This document shows, one piece after another, positions 27,075 to 35,609 of a stretch of DNA of 64,000 nucleotides. The stretch lies in contig NZ_BAABJW010000004.1 in assembly GCF_039543505.1 (NCBI RefSeq), positions 124,001-188,000 on the forward strand. Direction: 5' to 3'. Position 1 is the first letter of the stretch. Each line of letters starts with the position of its first letter. The translations under genes were made by a program, and so were the position numbers. The stretch is from Litoribaculum gwangyangense (GTDB taxonomy: Bacteria > Bacteroidota > Bacteroidia > Flavobacteriales > Flavobacteriaceae). A model generated the notes under the pieces. That model worked only from the letters and a program-made list of their open reading frames with translations, had not been told where the DNA came from and searched no databases.

Positions 27075-28571
27075 ATGAAAAAACGAATCTACTTAGTAGC
27101 TGTTTTCAGTTTGCTAATCAGTTCTTGTAAAACGAAACCATCGACAGAGCAAGCGATTTCAGAGGAAAACACAAAACCTAACGTATTATTTATTGCAGTA
27201 GATGACTTAAACAATATGATAGGACCCATTGATAAATTTTCAAATGTAAAAACCCCAAATTTTGATAGGTTAGCTGAAATGGGCGTGACCTTTACAAATG
27301 CGCATGTACAAGCGCCACTTTGTGGCCCTTCCAGAGCGTCCATCATGACGGGTTTAAGACCCTCCAATACTGGTATTTATGGAATGATTGGCGATAATGA
27401 GATACGAAGACCAGATAATCCCGCAACAAAAGATGTTACTTTTTTACCTGAATATTTTGGAAAAAATGGTTATCACACCATGGGTATTGGAAAACTGTTT
27501 CACGACCATGCGCCTGATAGTGTATTTCATGAATCTGGGGGACGTGTAAAAGGGTTTGGACCACTTCCAAAAAAACGCTTTGTATGGGATGGTATTGGAA
27601 AAGGTATTAAAGGGGTACATGGTAAAACAAGTACAGATTGGGGGGCATTTCCAGAGAATGATACCTTAATGCCAGACCACGCTTCGGCTAATTGGGCTAT
27701 TGAGCGTTTACAACGCGATTATGACCAACCTTTTTTTATGGGTGTTGGTTTTTTACGAGTGCATGTACCCTTATATGTACCTCAAAAGTGGTTCGATTTA
27801 TATCCTTTAGAAGACGTAGCAACACCACCTTATAGAGCAGATGATTTAGTAGATATTCCAGATGTTGGTTTACAGATTAACGATTTACCTATGATGCCTT
27901 CTACAAAATGGGCGATTGAAAGCGGTGAGTGGAAAAAAATTGTACAAGCCTATTTGGCCTGTATCAGTTTTGTAGACAATGAGTTAGGACGTATACTTGA
28001 CGCATTAGAAAATAGTAAATACGCTGATAATACCATTATTGTATTGTTGTCTGACCACGGCTATCGTTTAGGTGAAAAAGGCACTTTTGCGAAACATGCC
28101 CTTTGGGAAACTGCCACTAAAGCACCGTTGATGTTTGCTGGCCCTAGTTTGCCAAAAGGTAAGAGAATTGATGCGCCAGTTGAGATGTTATCTATTTATC
28201 CAACACTTTTGAAATTAAGTGGACTTCCTGCGAATGACAGAAACGAAGGAAAAAGCCTGGTGTCAATGATGCTAAATGATGAAGACATAGAAGGCACTTA
28301 TGCGCTAACAACTTATGGAATGAATAACCATGCTGTTAGAACAAATCAGTACAGATATATTAAATATGAAGATGGAACTCAAGAGTTATATGACCATAGT
28401 ATAGATTCTAACGAATGGAGAAATGAAGCTAATAATCCTAAGTACAAATCTAAAATTGAAGAATTAAAAGCTTTGTTACCAAAAAAGAATCTGAAGTGGG
28501 ATTCAGAATCTAATTATACATTTCAACCTTATTTCGTAGAGCAGAAGGCACGAACTAGTGAAGATAACTGA
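27075..28571 (+). CDS. Sulfatase, S1 family (iduronate-2-sulfatase-like, lipoprotein)
   Basis: Lipoprotein signal MKKRIYLVAVFSLLISSC. Core motifs are NVLFIAVDDLNNMIGPI, APLCGPSRASIMTGLRP with an intact C-x-P-x-R and the modifiable Cys at residue 83, TMGIGKLFHDH, and LLSDHGYRLGEKGTFAKHALWE. The VDDLN and LCGPSRAS blocks place it with the iduronate-2-sulfatase-like group. Length of 498 residues is normal. It is the last gene before a 253-bp gap that contains copy 4 of the repeated element, so it likely closes the unit begun at the GH2 gene. Confidence 0.93.
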   Translation: MKKRIYLVAVFSLLISSCKTKPSTEQAISEENTKPNVLFIAVDDLNNMIGPIDKFSNVKTPNFDRLAEMGVTFTNAHVQAPLCGPSRASIMTGLRPSNTGIYGMIGDNEIRRPDNPATKDVTFLPEYFGKNGYHTMGIGKLFHDHAPDSVFHESGGRVKGFGPLPKKRFVWDGIGKGIKGVHGKTSTDWGAFPENDTLMPDHASANWAIERLQRDYDQPFFMGVGFLRVHVPLYVPQKWFDLYPLEDVATPPYRADDLVDIPDVGLQINDLPMMPSTKWAIESGEWKKIVQAYLACISFVDNELGRILDALENSKYADNTIIVLLSDHGYRLGEKGTFAKHALWETATKAPLMFAGPSLPKGKRIDAPVEMLSIYPTLLKLSGLPANDRNEGKSLVSMMLNDEDIEGTYALTTYGMNNHAVRTNQYRYIKYEDGTQELYDHSIDSNEWRNEANNPKYKSKIEELKALLPKKNLKWDSESNYTFQPYFVEQKARTSEDN

Positions 28572-28618
28572 TTTTATAAATAAGGATTAATAAGAGCACT
28601 AGATTTTTGATGATTTTG

Positions 28619-28632
28619 TGAAAGCGCTTTAG
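28619..28632 (+). promoter_or_regulatory. LacI-type operator-like palindrome
   Basis: TGAAAGCGCTTTAG contains a perfect 10-bp palindrome (AAAGCGCTTT) and differs from the general LacI/CcpA-type operator pattern at only one position. No LacI-family gene is in the window. It could be a chance palindrome, or a site for a distant regulator acting on the GH106 unit that begins 190 bp downstream. Confidence 0.25.
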
Positions 28633-28756
28633 CATTCAATTGAAAGCATTCATTTTAGTCGGGATTTAAGACATAAAAACGATTCTTATCACACCGTTTT
28701 ATGATTTAGAGTCTCCTTTTTTGAGCCAATTCCTAAAAGTCTCAACAATTAGGCAA

Positions 28757-28771
28757 GATAGCTCAGGATAG
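28757..28771 (+). promoter_or_regulatory. Copy 4 of the repeated ATAG-N6-ATAG element
   Basis: The sequence is GATAGCTCAGGATAG, with both ATAG halves perfect and 10 bp apart. A -7-like TAATTTCC begins 20 bp after its end (28791). The element ends 53 bp before the ATG of the second GH106-type gene. Confidence 0.6.
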
Positions 28772-28824
28772 TTTTTTAAATACAAAGTAATAATTTCCTA
28801 TTCCCTTATGGAAAAAAAGTAAAC

Positions 28825-31737
28825 ATGTTAACCCACTTGTCCTTAAAATTAAAAATGAAATTGTTTAAACCTGTATTAAAAAAAGTATTAGTATTCTTAG
28901 TCTTTGCAATAGTTGTTAGTTGTGATTCTAATTCTAATAAAATAAAACAAACAGCGCATATCTCAAATCAAGATTTATTAGCGGGTTTTCAAAATCCACC
29001 GGCCGAAGCAAGACCCTTTGTGCGTTGGTGGTGGAATGGCAACAAAATCAAAAAAGAAGAATTAGATACACAATTAGAATCTTTAAAAAGTATGGGTTTT
29101 GGTGGGGTTGAGATAAACCCAATTGCGATGCCAGATGCTACACCTACAGAGGAAGAATCCTTAGTTTGGATGAGCGACAAGTGGATTGATCTTGTAGTGC
29201 ATGCTTGCAAAAAGACCCAGGATTTAGATATGATTGCCGATATGATTGCTGGAACAGGTTGGCCTTTTGGTGGTGAATTTTTAACGAAGGATGAAACCTG
29301 CCAGCGCATGGTTACGGATGATATTTCATATGAGGCGGGTGATGTTATTGAGATAAGCGAAGATTATTTAATTGATTACTACAAGAACAAATTTAAAAAT
29401 AGTCGTGACGAGAAACGTAACAGTGAACGCACAACATGGAGCCTTTCAGGTGTCTCATTGATGCCTTCTAATTGTAGTTCGATAGCTCAAATAATAGACC
29501 TTACCGAACACCAAGATAATTCTGGAAATATTTCATATAACATAAAAGGAGAAGGTAATTATATTCTGTCTTATCAATTGCTACAACAAGATTTTAGAGA
29601 TGTTACTTTAGGAGCGCCAGGCGGTGCAGGACCTGTTATAGATCATTATAAAAAGGAAATGACATTAGCCTATTTAAATAGAATGAAAAAAATTTCAGAG
29701 CGTTCTGGTATTCCTTTAAATCAATTAATTCGAGCCTTATTTTGTGATAGCATTGAGGTGTCTGGTGCTAATTGGAGCGATGGGTTTTCTAAATTATTTT
29801 TTAAAACGTATGGATATAAATTAACCCCTTGGATGCCTTTTGTATTTTACCAAGGGCATCAAGATTATTCAAAAAGTAACTATACTAATAATTTTACAAA
29901 GGAATTCAAAAATCAAGTTAAACGTGTACGTTTTGATTTTAACAAGTTATTGGTTGAAACGTTTCTAGAAAATTTTACCAAAACTTACAAAACATTTTGT
30001 GAGGAAAATGGTATTTTGTGTCGCTATCAAGCATACGGAACACCGTTTTTAATGGGTATGTTAGATGGGTATATGATCCCTGATATTCCGGAAAGTAACA
30101 ATTGGATTTATTCTGCCAAAATGAAAGATTCCACTTGGCAATGGAGCCCCTCTCATGGGTACATGATTTGGAATTTATATGCTTCTTCTGGGGCGCATTT
30201 AACAGGTAAAAAAATCACGAGCTGTGAATCCATGACCAATACCAATGGTGTTTTTAAGACCACGCTCGAAGAGATTAAACAGCATGATGATATGAATTTT
30301 ATAACCGGCATTAATCATTCGGTGTTACATGGTTATAATTACTCACCCAAGGAAGCCCCGTTTTCTGGTTGGATAAGGTATGGTGCTTATTTTAGTGAGC
30401 AAAATACCTGGTGGAAACATTTAAGTAGTTGGGTAGATTATAATGCACGTTTGTCTTACATATTTCAAAAGTCGAAGGCAGAAAAATCCATGGCTATTTT
30501 AGGGCCAACATCCGATATATGGGGTGAAAAAGGGTTAGCAAGAGAACCTTTTCATTTAGAACCTGAGTATTTGTATAGATTATGGGAACCGATAAGTCAG
30601 TTAGGGTATTCCTGCGATTATATCAATCAGAATGTGTTGGCTAATGCCGCCGTAAAAGATGGCGTTTTGACTTATGGCGATATGCATTTTAAATTATTGG
30701 TTTTAGCAAGTTTGAAATCGTTAGATATTGACGCGGCTAGATTATTAAGGGATTTTGTTTCCTCTGGAGGAAAAGTGCTGGTAATTGATGGTTTGCCAAA
30801 TAAGTCTTTAGGGTTTAGTGATTATCAGTCCAAGGATGCAGTAGTGTCGGATATTATTAATGAAATTCAATCAAAATATACGTCATCAATTGTAAGCGTG
30901 AACAAACCAAAAGCTACGGATGAACTACTAAGATGGACAAAAGAAGTTTTAGAAAAAACAGAAATTTACCCAGATGTGGAGATTAGCAACCCTAGTAAAA
31001 ACGTTTTTCAAATACATCAATCTACTTCAAAAGAAATTATTTATTTCTTTACCAATGTAAGTAGGTATGAAACTTCAAATTTCAAAGCGGTATTTCCTAT
31101 TCAAAATAAATATCCTTACATCTGGAATCCAGAAACAGGTGAACGCAAACCTTATTATTTTGAGGAGTCATCAAATGAATTAGACATCACTTTAGAACCT
31201 CTTCAATCTTTATTGTTAGTTTTTGAAGATGAAAAACCTGTAGTGAGACCCGAAAATTCAAAAGTTCAATTAGTAGATTCTAAAGCAATAAAAACCAATT
31301 GGGATGTAGTTGGGAACAGAGTTGATAATAAGAGTTTTACATGGACCATGGAGGAGTTATTGGATTTTGGATTTTCAAAAGATATAAGCCAAAACACTTT
31401 TGCCGGCAATTTAATATACAAAACTAAAATTACAGTTCAAGAAAATTTTACCCATTTAGATTTGGGTAACGTTAATGAAGGGATCACAGAGTTATACATT
31501 AATGGAAAAAATATAGGAAAACGATGGTACGGAAAAGCTATTTATCCCGTTGAAGATGTTCTTAAAAAAGGGGAAAATGATATTGAAATTCATTATACCA
31601 CCGTTTTAGCAAATTATTGTTTGTCTTTAGATACTCCTGCGGTAAATAGATGGACAAATAGGTACAAAAATGAACCTCTTACACCAGTGGGTATGGAAGG
31701 ACCGATAACGTTATTATCTTTTAAATTAAAAAATTAA
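28825..31737 (+). CDS. GH106-type alpha-L-rhamnosidase family lipoprotein
   Basis: A second GH106-superfamily protein, only distantly similar to the one at 18744. The signal ends in a lipobox (FAIVVSC); the ATG at 28855 is an alternative start. The N-terminal barrel blocks are ARPFVRWWWNGNKIKKEELDTQL, MGFGGVEINPIAM and MIADMIAGTGWPFGGEFL, the GH106 signature region. LFCDSIEVSGANW and CRYQAYGTPF hold candidate catalytic Glu or Asp positions, and ITSCESMTNTNGVF matches the usual region of a second Glu. The C-terminal 130 residues are a jelly-roll (TELYINGKNIGKRWYGKAIYPVED). Length of 970 residues fits the family. It heads a unit that continues into the serpin and sulfatase genes (10-bp gap, then ATGA overlap). 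Confidence 0.85.
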   Translation: MLTHLSLKLKMKLFKPVLKKVLVFLVFAIVVSCDSNSNKIKQTAHISNQDLLAGFQNPPAEARPFVRWWWNGNKIKKEELDTQLESLKSMGFGGVEINPIAMPDATPTEEESLVWMSDKWIDLVVHACKKTQDLDMIADMIAGTGWPFGGEFLTKDETCQRMVTDDISYEAGDVIEISEDYLIDYYKNKFKNSRDEKRNSERTTWSLSGVSLMPSNCSSIAQIIDLTEHQDNSGNISYNIKGEGNYILSYQLLQQDFRDVTLGAPGGAGPVIDHYKKEMTLAYLNRMKKISERSGIPLNQLIRALFCDSIEVSGANWSDGFSKLFFKTYGYKLTPWMPFVFYQGHQDYSKSNYTNNFTKEFKNQVKRVRFDFNKLLVETFLENFTKTYKTFCEENGILCRYQAYGTPFLMGMLDGYMIPDIPESNNWIYSAKMKDSTWQWSPSHGYMIWNLYASSGAHLTGKKITSCESMTNTNGVFKTTLEEIKQHDDMNFITGINHSVLHGYNYSPKEAPFSGWIRYGAYFSEQNTWWKHLSSWVDYNARLSYIFQKSKAEKSMAILGPTSDIWGEKGLAREPFHLEPEYLYRLWEPISQLGYSCDYINQNVLANAAVKDGVLTYGDMHFKLLVLASLKSLDIDAARLLRDFVSSGGKVLVIDGLPNKSLGFSDYQSKDAVVSDIINEIQSKYTSSIVSVNKPKATDELLRWTKEVLEKTEIYPDVEISNPSKNVFQIHQSTSKEIIYFFTNVSRYETSNFKAVFPIQNKYPYIWNPETGERKPYYFEESSNELDITLEPLQSLLLVFEDEKPVVRPENSKVQLVDSKAIKTNWDVVGNRVDNKSFTWTMEELLDFGFSKDISQNTFAGNLIYKTKITVQENFTHLDLGNVNEGITELYINGKNIGKRWYGKAIYPVEDVLKKGENDIEIHYTTVLANYCLSLDTPAVNRWTNRYKNEPLTPVGMEGPITLLSFKLKN

Positions 31738-31747
31738 ACTAAAAATT

Positions 31748-33202
31748 ATGAAGTATAAATCGATTACACTTCTGGTTTTCATTTTTTTAGTGATGACTCA
31801 TTTAGAGCCATCTCATGCTCAATATGTAGATAGTAGCAAATCGTTAAACCAATATGCTTTCGACTTATACGGCGAATTAAAAGGTGAAAAGGAAAATGTT
31901 TTTCTGTCGCCATTAAGTACTTACTACGCCCTTTTATCGGCCTACGAAGGTTCTAAAAACAAAACAAAAACGGCATTTGAAAAGGTGCTGTATTTAAAAG
32001 ATTCAACACGTTATAACTATAACGATTTGTATAAGCAGGAGAGTAATGCAGATAGCCTATTTGGTTTAAAAATTTCTAATGCCATTTGGGTAGATAAAAA
32101 ATTTCAAGTAGAAACGGCTTTTAAAAATGTGGTTTTAAGTAAATATTCTTCAGATTTTAAGCAAACCAATTTCGCAAATACAGCATTGGCAGTAACAGAT
32201 ATCAACCGTTGGGTTTCAGATAAAACAAATCAGCGCATAACAGATATGGTAAACCCTTCAGATATAAATTCTGAAACAAAATTAATGATTTCGAATGCGG
32301 TTTACTTTAAAGGCGAATGGCTAACTAAGTTTGAAAAACTTAGAACAGCTGAATCAACCTTTTTCACAGATAATGAAAATCAATACAATGTTGATTTTAT
32401 GAATATCACCGAAAACCTTAATTATTTTGAAAATGAATCCTTTCAATTTATAACTAAGCCATACAAAGATTCAGATTTGTCGTTTTGTGTATTATTACCA
32501 AAAACACTATACGGACTAGAAGCCATTGAAAACAATTTGAATGCCGAATTTTTTAATGAAATTTTAGAGCAAACAGTTTCCACAAAGGTATGGCTTTCCA
32601 TACCAAAAATAAAATTGGAAACGAGTTATAAACTAAAATCGGCCCTAACAAATATGGGTTTAAATTCGGTATTTAATAATGAAGCAGATTTTTCTGGAAT
32701 ATTAAAAAATGAACCTTTGACCATTGAACAAGTAGCCCACAAAACCTATATTGATATAACCGAAGATTATACAGAGGCTGCTGCTGCCACAACAACTATT
32801 GTTTATATTAGAGGTTTGCCTTTATATAAAACGTTTAAAGTAGATCATCCCTTTGTGTTTTTTATTGTAGATAACAAAACCAATGCGATGGTATTTATGG
32901 GTAGATATGTTAAGCCTCAAGAAGGTAAAGTAATTGATAAAGCAAATTTTGTAGATAATTTACTAAAAAGAAATAACAAAAAATTAGATTGGGGAGGGAA
33001 TGATAAAATTTTGATTCTGATTGCAGAACGAAAAAAATTTAAACCAATTGATATACAAGATGTGAATTTTAATAACATTGAATATCTGAAAGTTTATAAA
33101 AAGGAAGATGTTAAAAAATTCACAACCGAGGATTACTATGGCGTTGTTGTACTTAAACTCAAAAAAACAAAAAAATTAAAAAAAAATAGCATTAGAGAAT
33201 GA
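31748..33202 (+). CDS. Exported serpin (inhibitory type) with C-terminal plug-like extension
   Basis: Signal peptide ends near PSHAQ. The serpin core runs from about residue 30 to 392, with VFLSPLSTYYALLSAYEGSKNKT, MISNAVYFKGEWLTKF and HPFVFFIVDNKTNAMVFMGRYVKP. The reactive-centre hinge TEAAAATTT (T342 onward) has the small residues needed for loop insertion, so it should inhibit. Counting as in alpha-1-antitrypsin, with T342 as P14, P1 is R355, which predicts a trypsin-like target protease. About 90 residues follow the serpin fold, ending in a segment (NNIEYLKVYKKEDVKK...YYGVVVLKLKK) that resembles the TonB-receptor plug motif with SIEVLKG and GVIxIxTKK. Serpins are unusual in PULs; it may protect surface enzymes from proteases. 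The final codons overlap the next sulfatase start as ATGA. Confidence 0.9.
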   Translation: MKYKSITLLVFIFLVMTHLEPSHAQYVDSSKSLNQYAFDLYGELKGEKENVFLSPLSTYYALLSAYEGSKNKTKTAFEKVLYLKDSTRYNYNDLYKQESNADSLFGLKISNAIWVDKKFQVETAFKNVVLSKYSSDFKQTNFANTALAVTDINRWVSDKTNQRITDMVNPSDINSETKLMISNAVYFKGEWLTKFEKLRTAESTFFTDNENQYNVDFMNITENLNYFENESFQFITKPYKDSDLSFCVLLPKTLYGLEAIENNLNAEFFNEILEQTVSTKVWLSIPKIKLETSYKLKSALTNMGLNSVFNNEADFSGILKNEPLTIEQVAHKTYIDITEDYTEAAAATTTIVYIRGLPLYKTFKVDHPFVFFIVDNKTNAMVFMGRYVKPQEGKVIDKANFVDNLLKRNNKKLDWGGNDKILILIAERKKFKPIDIQDVNFNNIEYLKVYKKEDVKKFTTEDYYGVVVLKLKKTKKLKKNSIRE

Positions 33203-34620
33203 AACAACAATTTTTAAAAATATTTGTTTTGAGTCTGGTTTTTACCCTTAGCGGAATTTGCAAAACAACAGCACAAAAGAACCTTAAAACTAAGAAACCA
33301 AATATCTTATTTATAGCAGTAGATGATTTGCGTCCGGAATTAAATTTTTACGGCGCCAATCATATTAAATCTCCAAATTTAGATAAACTGGCTAGTGAGA
33401 GTTTGGTGTTTAATAGAGCGTATTGTAACATACCTGTTTGTGGAGCATCAAGAGCAAGTTTGCTTTCAGGTATGCGCCCTACAAGACATCGTTTTATCGA
33501 CCATAAAACTGAATTGGATGTGGATGTCCCAGGAGTGGTTTCGTTTCCCAAGCTTCTAAAACAGAATGGTTATACCACCATTTCTAACGGAAAAGTGTAT
33601 CACCATAATAATGATGATAGTTTGGCGTGGAATAGCATTTGGTTTCCAAAGGGAGATACCCGTGATTATCAATTGGAAAAAAACATCAAACAAAATACAG
33701 CCCCAAATTCTCGAGGAGAGGCGTTTGAGTTAGCAGAGGTTGATGATAATGCCTATTTTGATGGTAAAATAGCTCAAAAAGGGATTGATGATTTACGACA
33801 ACTAAAAGAAGGTAAACAACCATTTTTTTTAGCCCTAGGTTTCATGAAACCACATTTACCTTTCAACGCTCCAAAAAAATATTGGGATTTGTATGATAGA
33901 AGTAATATTGAACTTCCAGAAAGTTACGTACAGCCAGAAACTACCCCAAAAGAAGCGTTTCATAATTTTGGGGAATTGCGTAATTATGGTAACGTTCCCA
34001 AGTTTGGGGATATATCTGAAGACCTTGCCAAAGAACTCATTCACGGCTATTATGCTTGCGTGAGTTATGTTGATACACAAATAGGTTTGGTTCTTGACGA
34101 GTTGAAACGTTTGGAATTAGAAGATGATACCATAGTTATTCTATGGGGCGACCATGGCTGGAATTTAGGCGACCACAAATTATGGTGTAAGCACGTTACG
34201 TTTGAAAAAGCATTAAGGACGCCATTAATCATAAAAGTTCCAGGTAAAACCAGTGGACAGCAAACAAATGCCATAACCGAATATATTGATATTTACCCCA
34301 GTTTGGCAGAATTAGTTGGATTGAATGCTCCCGAAACTGTTGAAGGACAAAGTTTTGTGCCAGTTATAAATGGAGAAACACCAGATAAAGATTGGGGAGT
34401 ATCTAAATTTAAAGATATGGTTACCCTAATCAAAGGCGATTTGTTTTATACGGAATGGACTAAAGACGATGGTGTTGCCTATGCGCGTATGTTATTTGAT
34501 CATAAAACGGATCCTTTAGAACTTGATAACTTAGCAGAGAAACCAGAATATCAAGAAACAGTAAGCCATCTTGCTGAAGAGCTCAGGGCAAAATGGGGGA
34601 AAGATTTCTTAAATAAATAG
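33199..34620 (+). CDS. Sulfatase, S1 family (iduronate-2-sulfatase-like, CxAxR variant)
   Basis: Signal peptide (FVLSLVFTLSGICKTTAQ) of the SpI type. Core motifs are NILFIAVDDLRPELNFYG, PVCGASRASLLSGMRP, SNGKVYHH, LGFMKPHLPFNAP and LWGDHGWNLGDHKLWCKHVTFE. The maturation motif is C81-G-A-S-R: Ala replaces the usual Pro, a variant known in Bacteroidota iduronate-2-sulfatase-like enzymes, and the Arg is kept, so activity is expected. KPHLPF and GDHKLWCKH resemble the sulfatase at 14032, suggesting the same subfamily. It is coupled to the serpin gene by a 4-bp overlap and lies 5 bp before the next gene. Confidence 0.92.
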   Translation: MKQQFLKIFVLSLVFTLSGICKTTAQKNLKTKKPNILFIAVDDLRPELNFYGANHIKSPNLDKLASESLVFNRAYCNIPVCGASRASLLSGMRPTRHRFIDHKTELDVDVPGVVSFPKLLKQNGYTTISNGKVYHHNNDDSLAWNSIWFPKGDTRDYQLEKNIKQNTAPNSRGEAFELAEVDDNAYFDGKIAQKGIDDLRQLKEGKQPFFLALGFMKPHLPFNAPKKYWDLYDRSNIELPESYVQPETTPKEAFHNFGELRNYGNVPKFGDISEDLAKELIHGYYACVSYVDTQIGLVLDELKRLELEDDTIVILWGDHGWNLGDHKLWCKHVTFEKALRTPLIIKVPGKTSGQQTNAITEYIDIYPSLAELVGLNAPETVEGQSFVPVINGETPDKDWGVSKFKDMVTLIKGDLFYTEWTKDDGVAYARMLFDHKTDPLELDNLAEKPEYQETVSHLAEELRAKWGKDFLNK

Positions 34621-34625
34621 TAGTT

Positions 34626-35408
34626 ATGAAACGAGTTTTGTCTTTTTTAGTAGTGTTATCTTGTGTAACGTCATGTCATACAACCAAAAAAGCAAGTGCT
34701 CAAAAAAGTAATACCGACCAAGAATGGAATTTAGTTTTTCAAGATGATGGCACTAAAGATTGGACAAAGCAATGGACTTTGGATGGCTTGATTGCAACCG
34801 TGGAGCATTCAGAAGAAGGTATGCATTTTAAAGCAGGACCCGAAGCTAATAATGATGCGCATCATGGCGTATTATGGACGAAGGAATCATTTTCCGGAGA
34901 GGTTAAAATTGAATTTGATTACATTAAAACCGATAACGCTAACAAATATGTAAATATACTTTACATACAAGCAACTGGTGATGAAGAGGGTATTTATGAA
35001 ACGGATATTTCGAAATGGAAAAACTTACGAGAGGTTCCTAAAATGAAGCTATATTTTGAAAACATGAACACGTTTCATATAAGTTATGCAGCGTTTGGAA
35101 ATGATGGAGAAGGTTTACATTATGTGCGTGCCCGTAGATACCCGAAACCAGACGATAAACCCTTTAATAGCATCGTGGTTGAACCTTCATATGATATGCA
35201 AGGTTTTTTTGAAACTGGAAAACGGTATCATTTAACAGTTATTAAAACTTCAGCAAAATTAAGTTTTAAAATGGAGCATGAAGATAAAGTAGCATATTTT
35301 GAGTGGGATATTTCAGAAGTTGCGCCAATTATAGAGGGTAGAATTGGGATCCGTCATATGTATACCCGCACGGCTATGTATAAAAATTTTAAAATTTATA
35401 CAAAGTAG
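34626..35408 (+). CDS. DUF1961 (YesU-like) lipoprotein, concanavalin-like fold
   Basis: A lipoprotein (LSCVTSC) of 260 residues whose body matches the DUF1961 family by eye: WNLVFQDDGTKDWTKQWTLDG, HHGVLWTKESFSGEVKIEFDYIKTD, NILYIQATGDEEG, MNTFHISYAAFGNDG, and GRIGIRHMYTRTAMYKNFKIY. The family has a LamG/concanavalin-type beta-sandwich and occurs in rhamnogalacturonan and other rhamnose-related clusters (yesU in Bacillus). Its reaction is not settled; glycan binding or a hydrolase or lyase role are all possible. It lies 5 bp after a sulfatase gene, the last gene of the unit started at 28825, and is followed by a 200-bp gap. Confidence 0.78.
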   Translation: MKRVLSFLVVLSCVTSCHTTKKASAQKSNTDQEWNLVFQDDGTKDWTKQWTLDGLIATVEHSEEGMHFKAGPEANNDAHHGVLWTKESFSGEVKIEFDYIKTDNANKYVNILYIQATGDEEGIYETDISKWKNLREVPKMKLYFENMNTFHISYAAFGNDGEGLHYVRARRYPKPDDKPFNSIVVEPSYDMQGFFETGKRYHLTVIKTSAKLSFKMEHEDKVAYFEWDISEVAPIIEGRIGIRHMYTRTAMYKNFKIYTK

Positions 35409-35609
35409 GAAAATATCATCTTGCTGAAACCAACTAATTTTTTGAGTGTAAAAATTATAAAAAATGAGAACTTTATTAGTATTAAGATTTATCTTAATTA
35501 AAATGCATCCGCTCTGTCAAATAATTGCCTCCTTTACAGAGAGGCTACAGTAAAATTTACAAATAACAAATCAAAGTAAAACTATACTTTGTCTCATAGA
35601 AAACTATAT

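Noticed and set aside
28989..29309. Minus-strand frame of 106 residues inside the second GH106-type gene
   Set aside because: It is antisense to conserved GH106 motifs, so it is a shadow frame.
35500..35560. GCCTC/GAGGC mini-stem upstream of the heparinase-like gene
   Set aside because: Five pairs with a long loop are expected by chance, and no copy of the shared element lies there.
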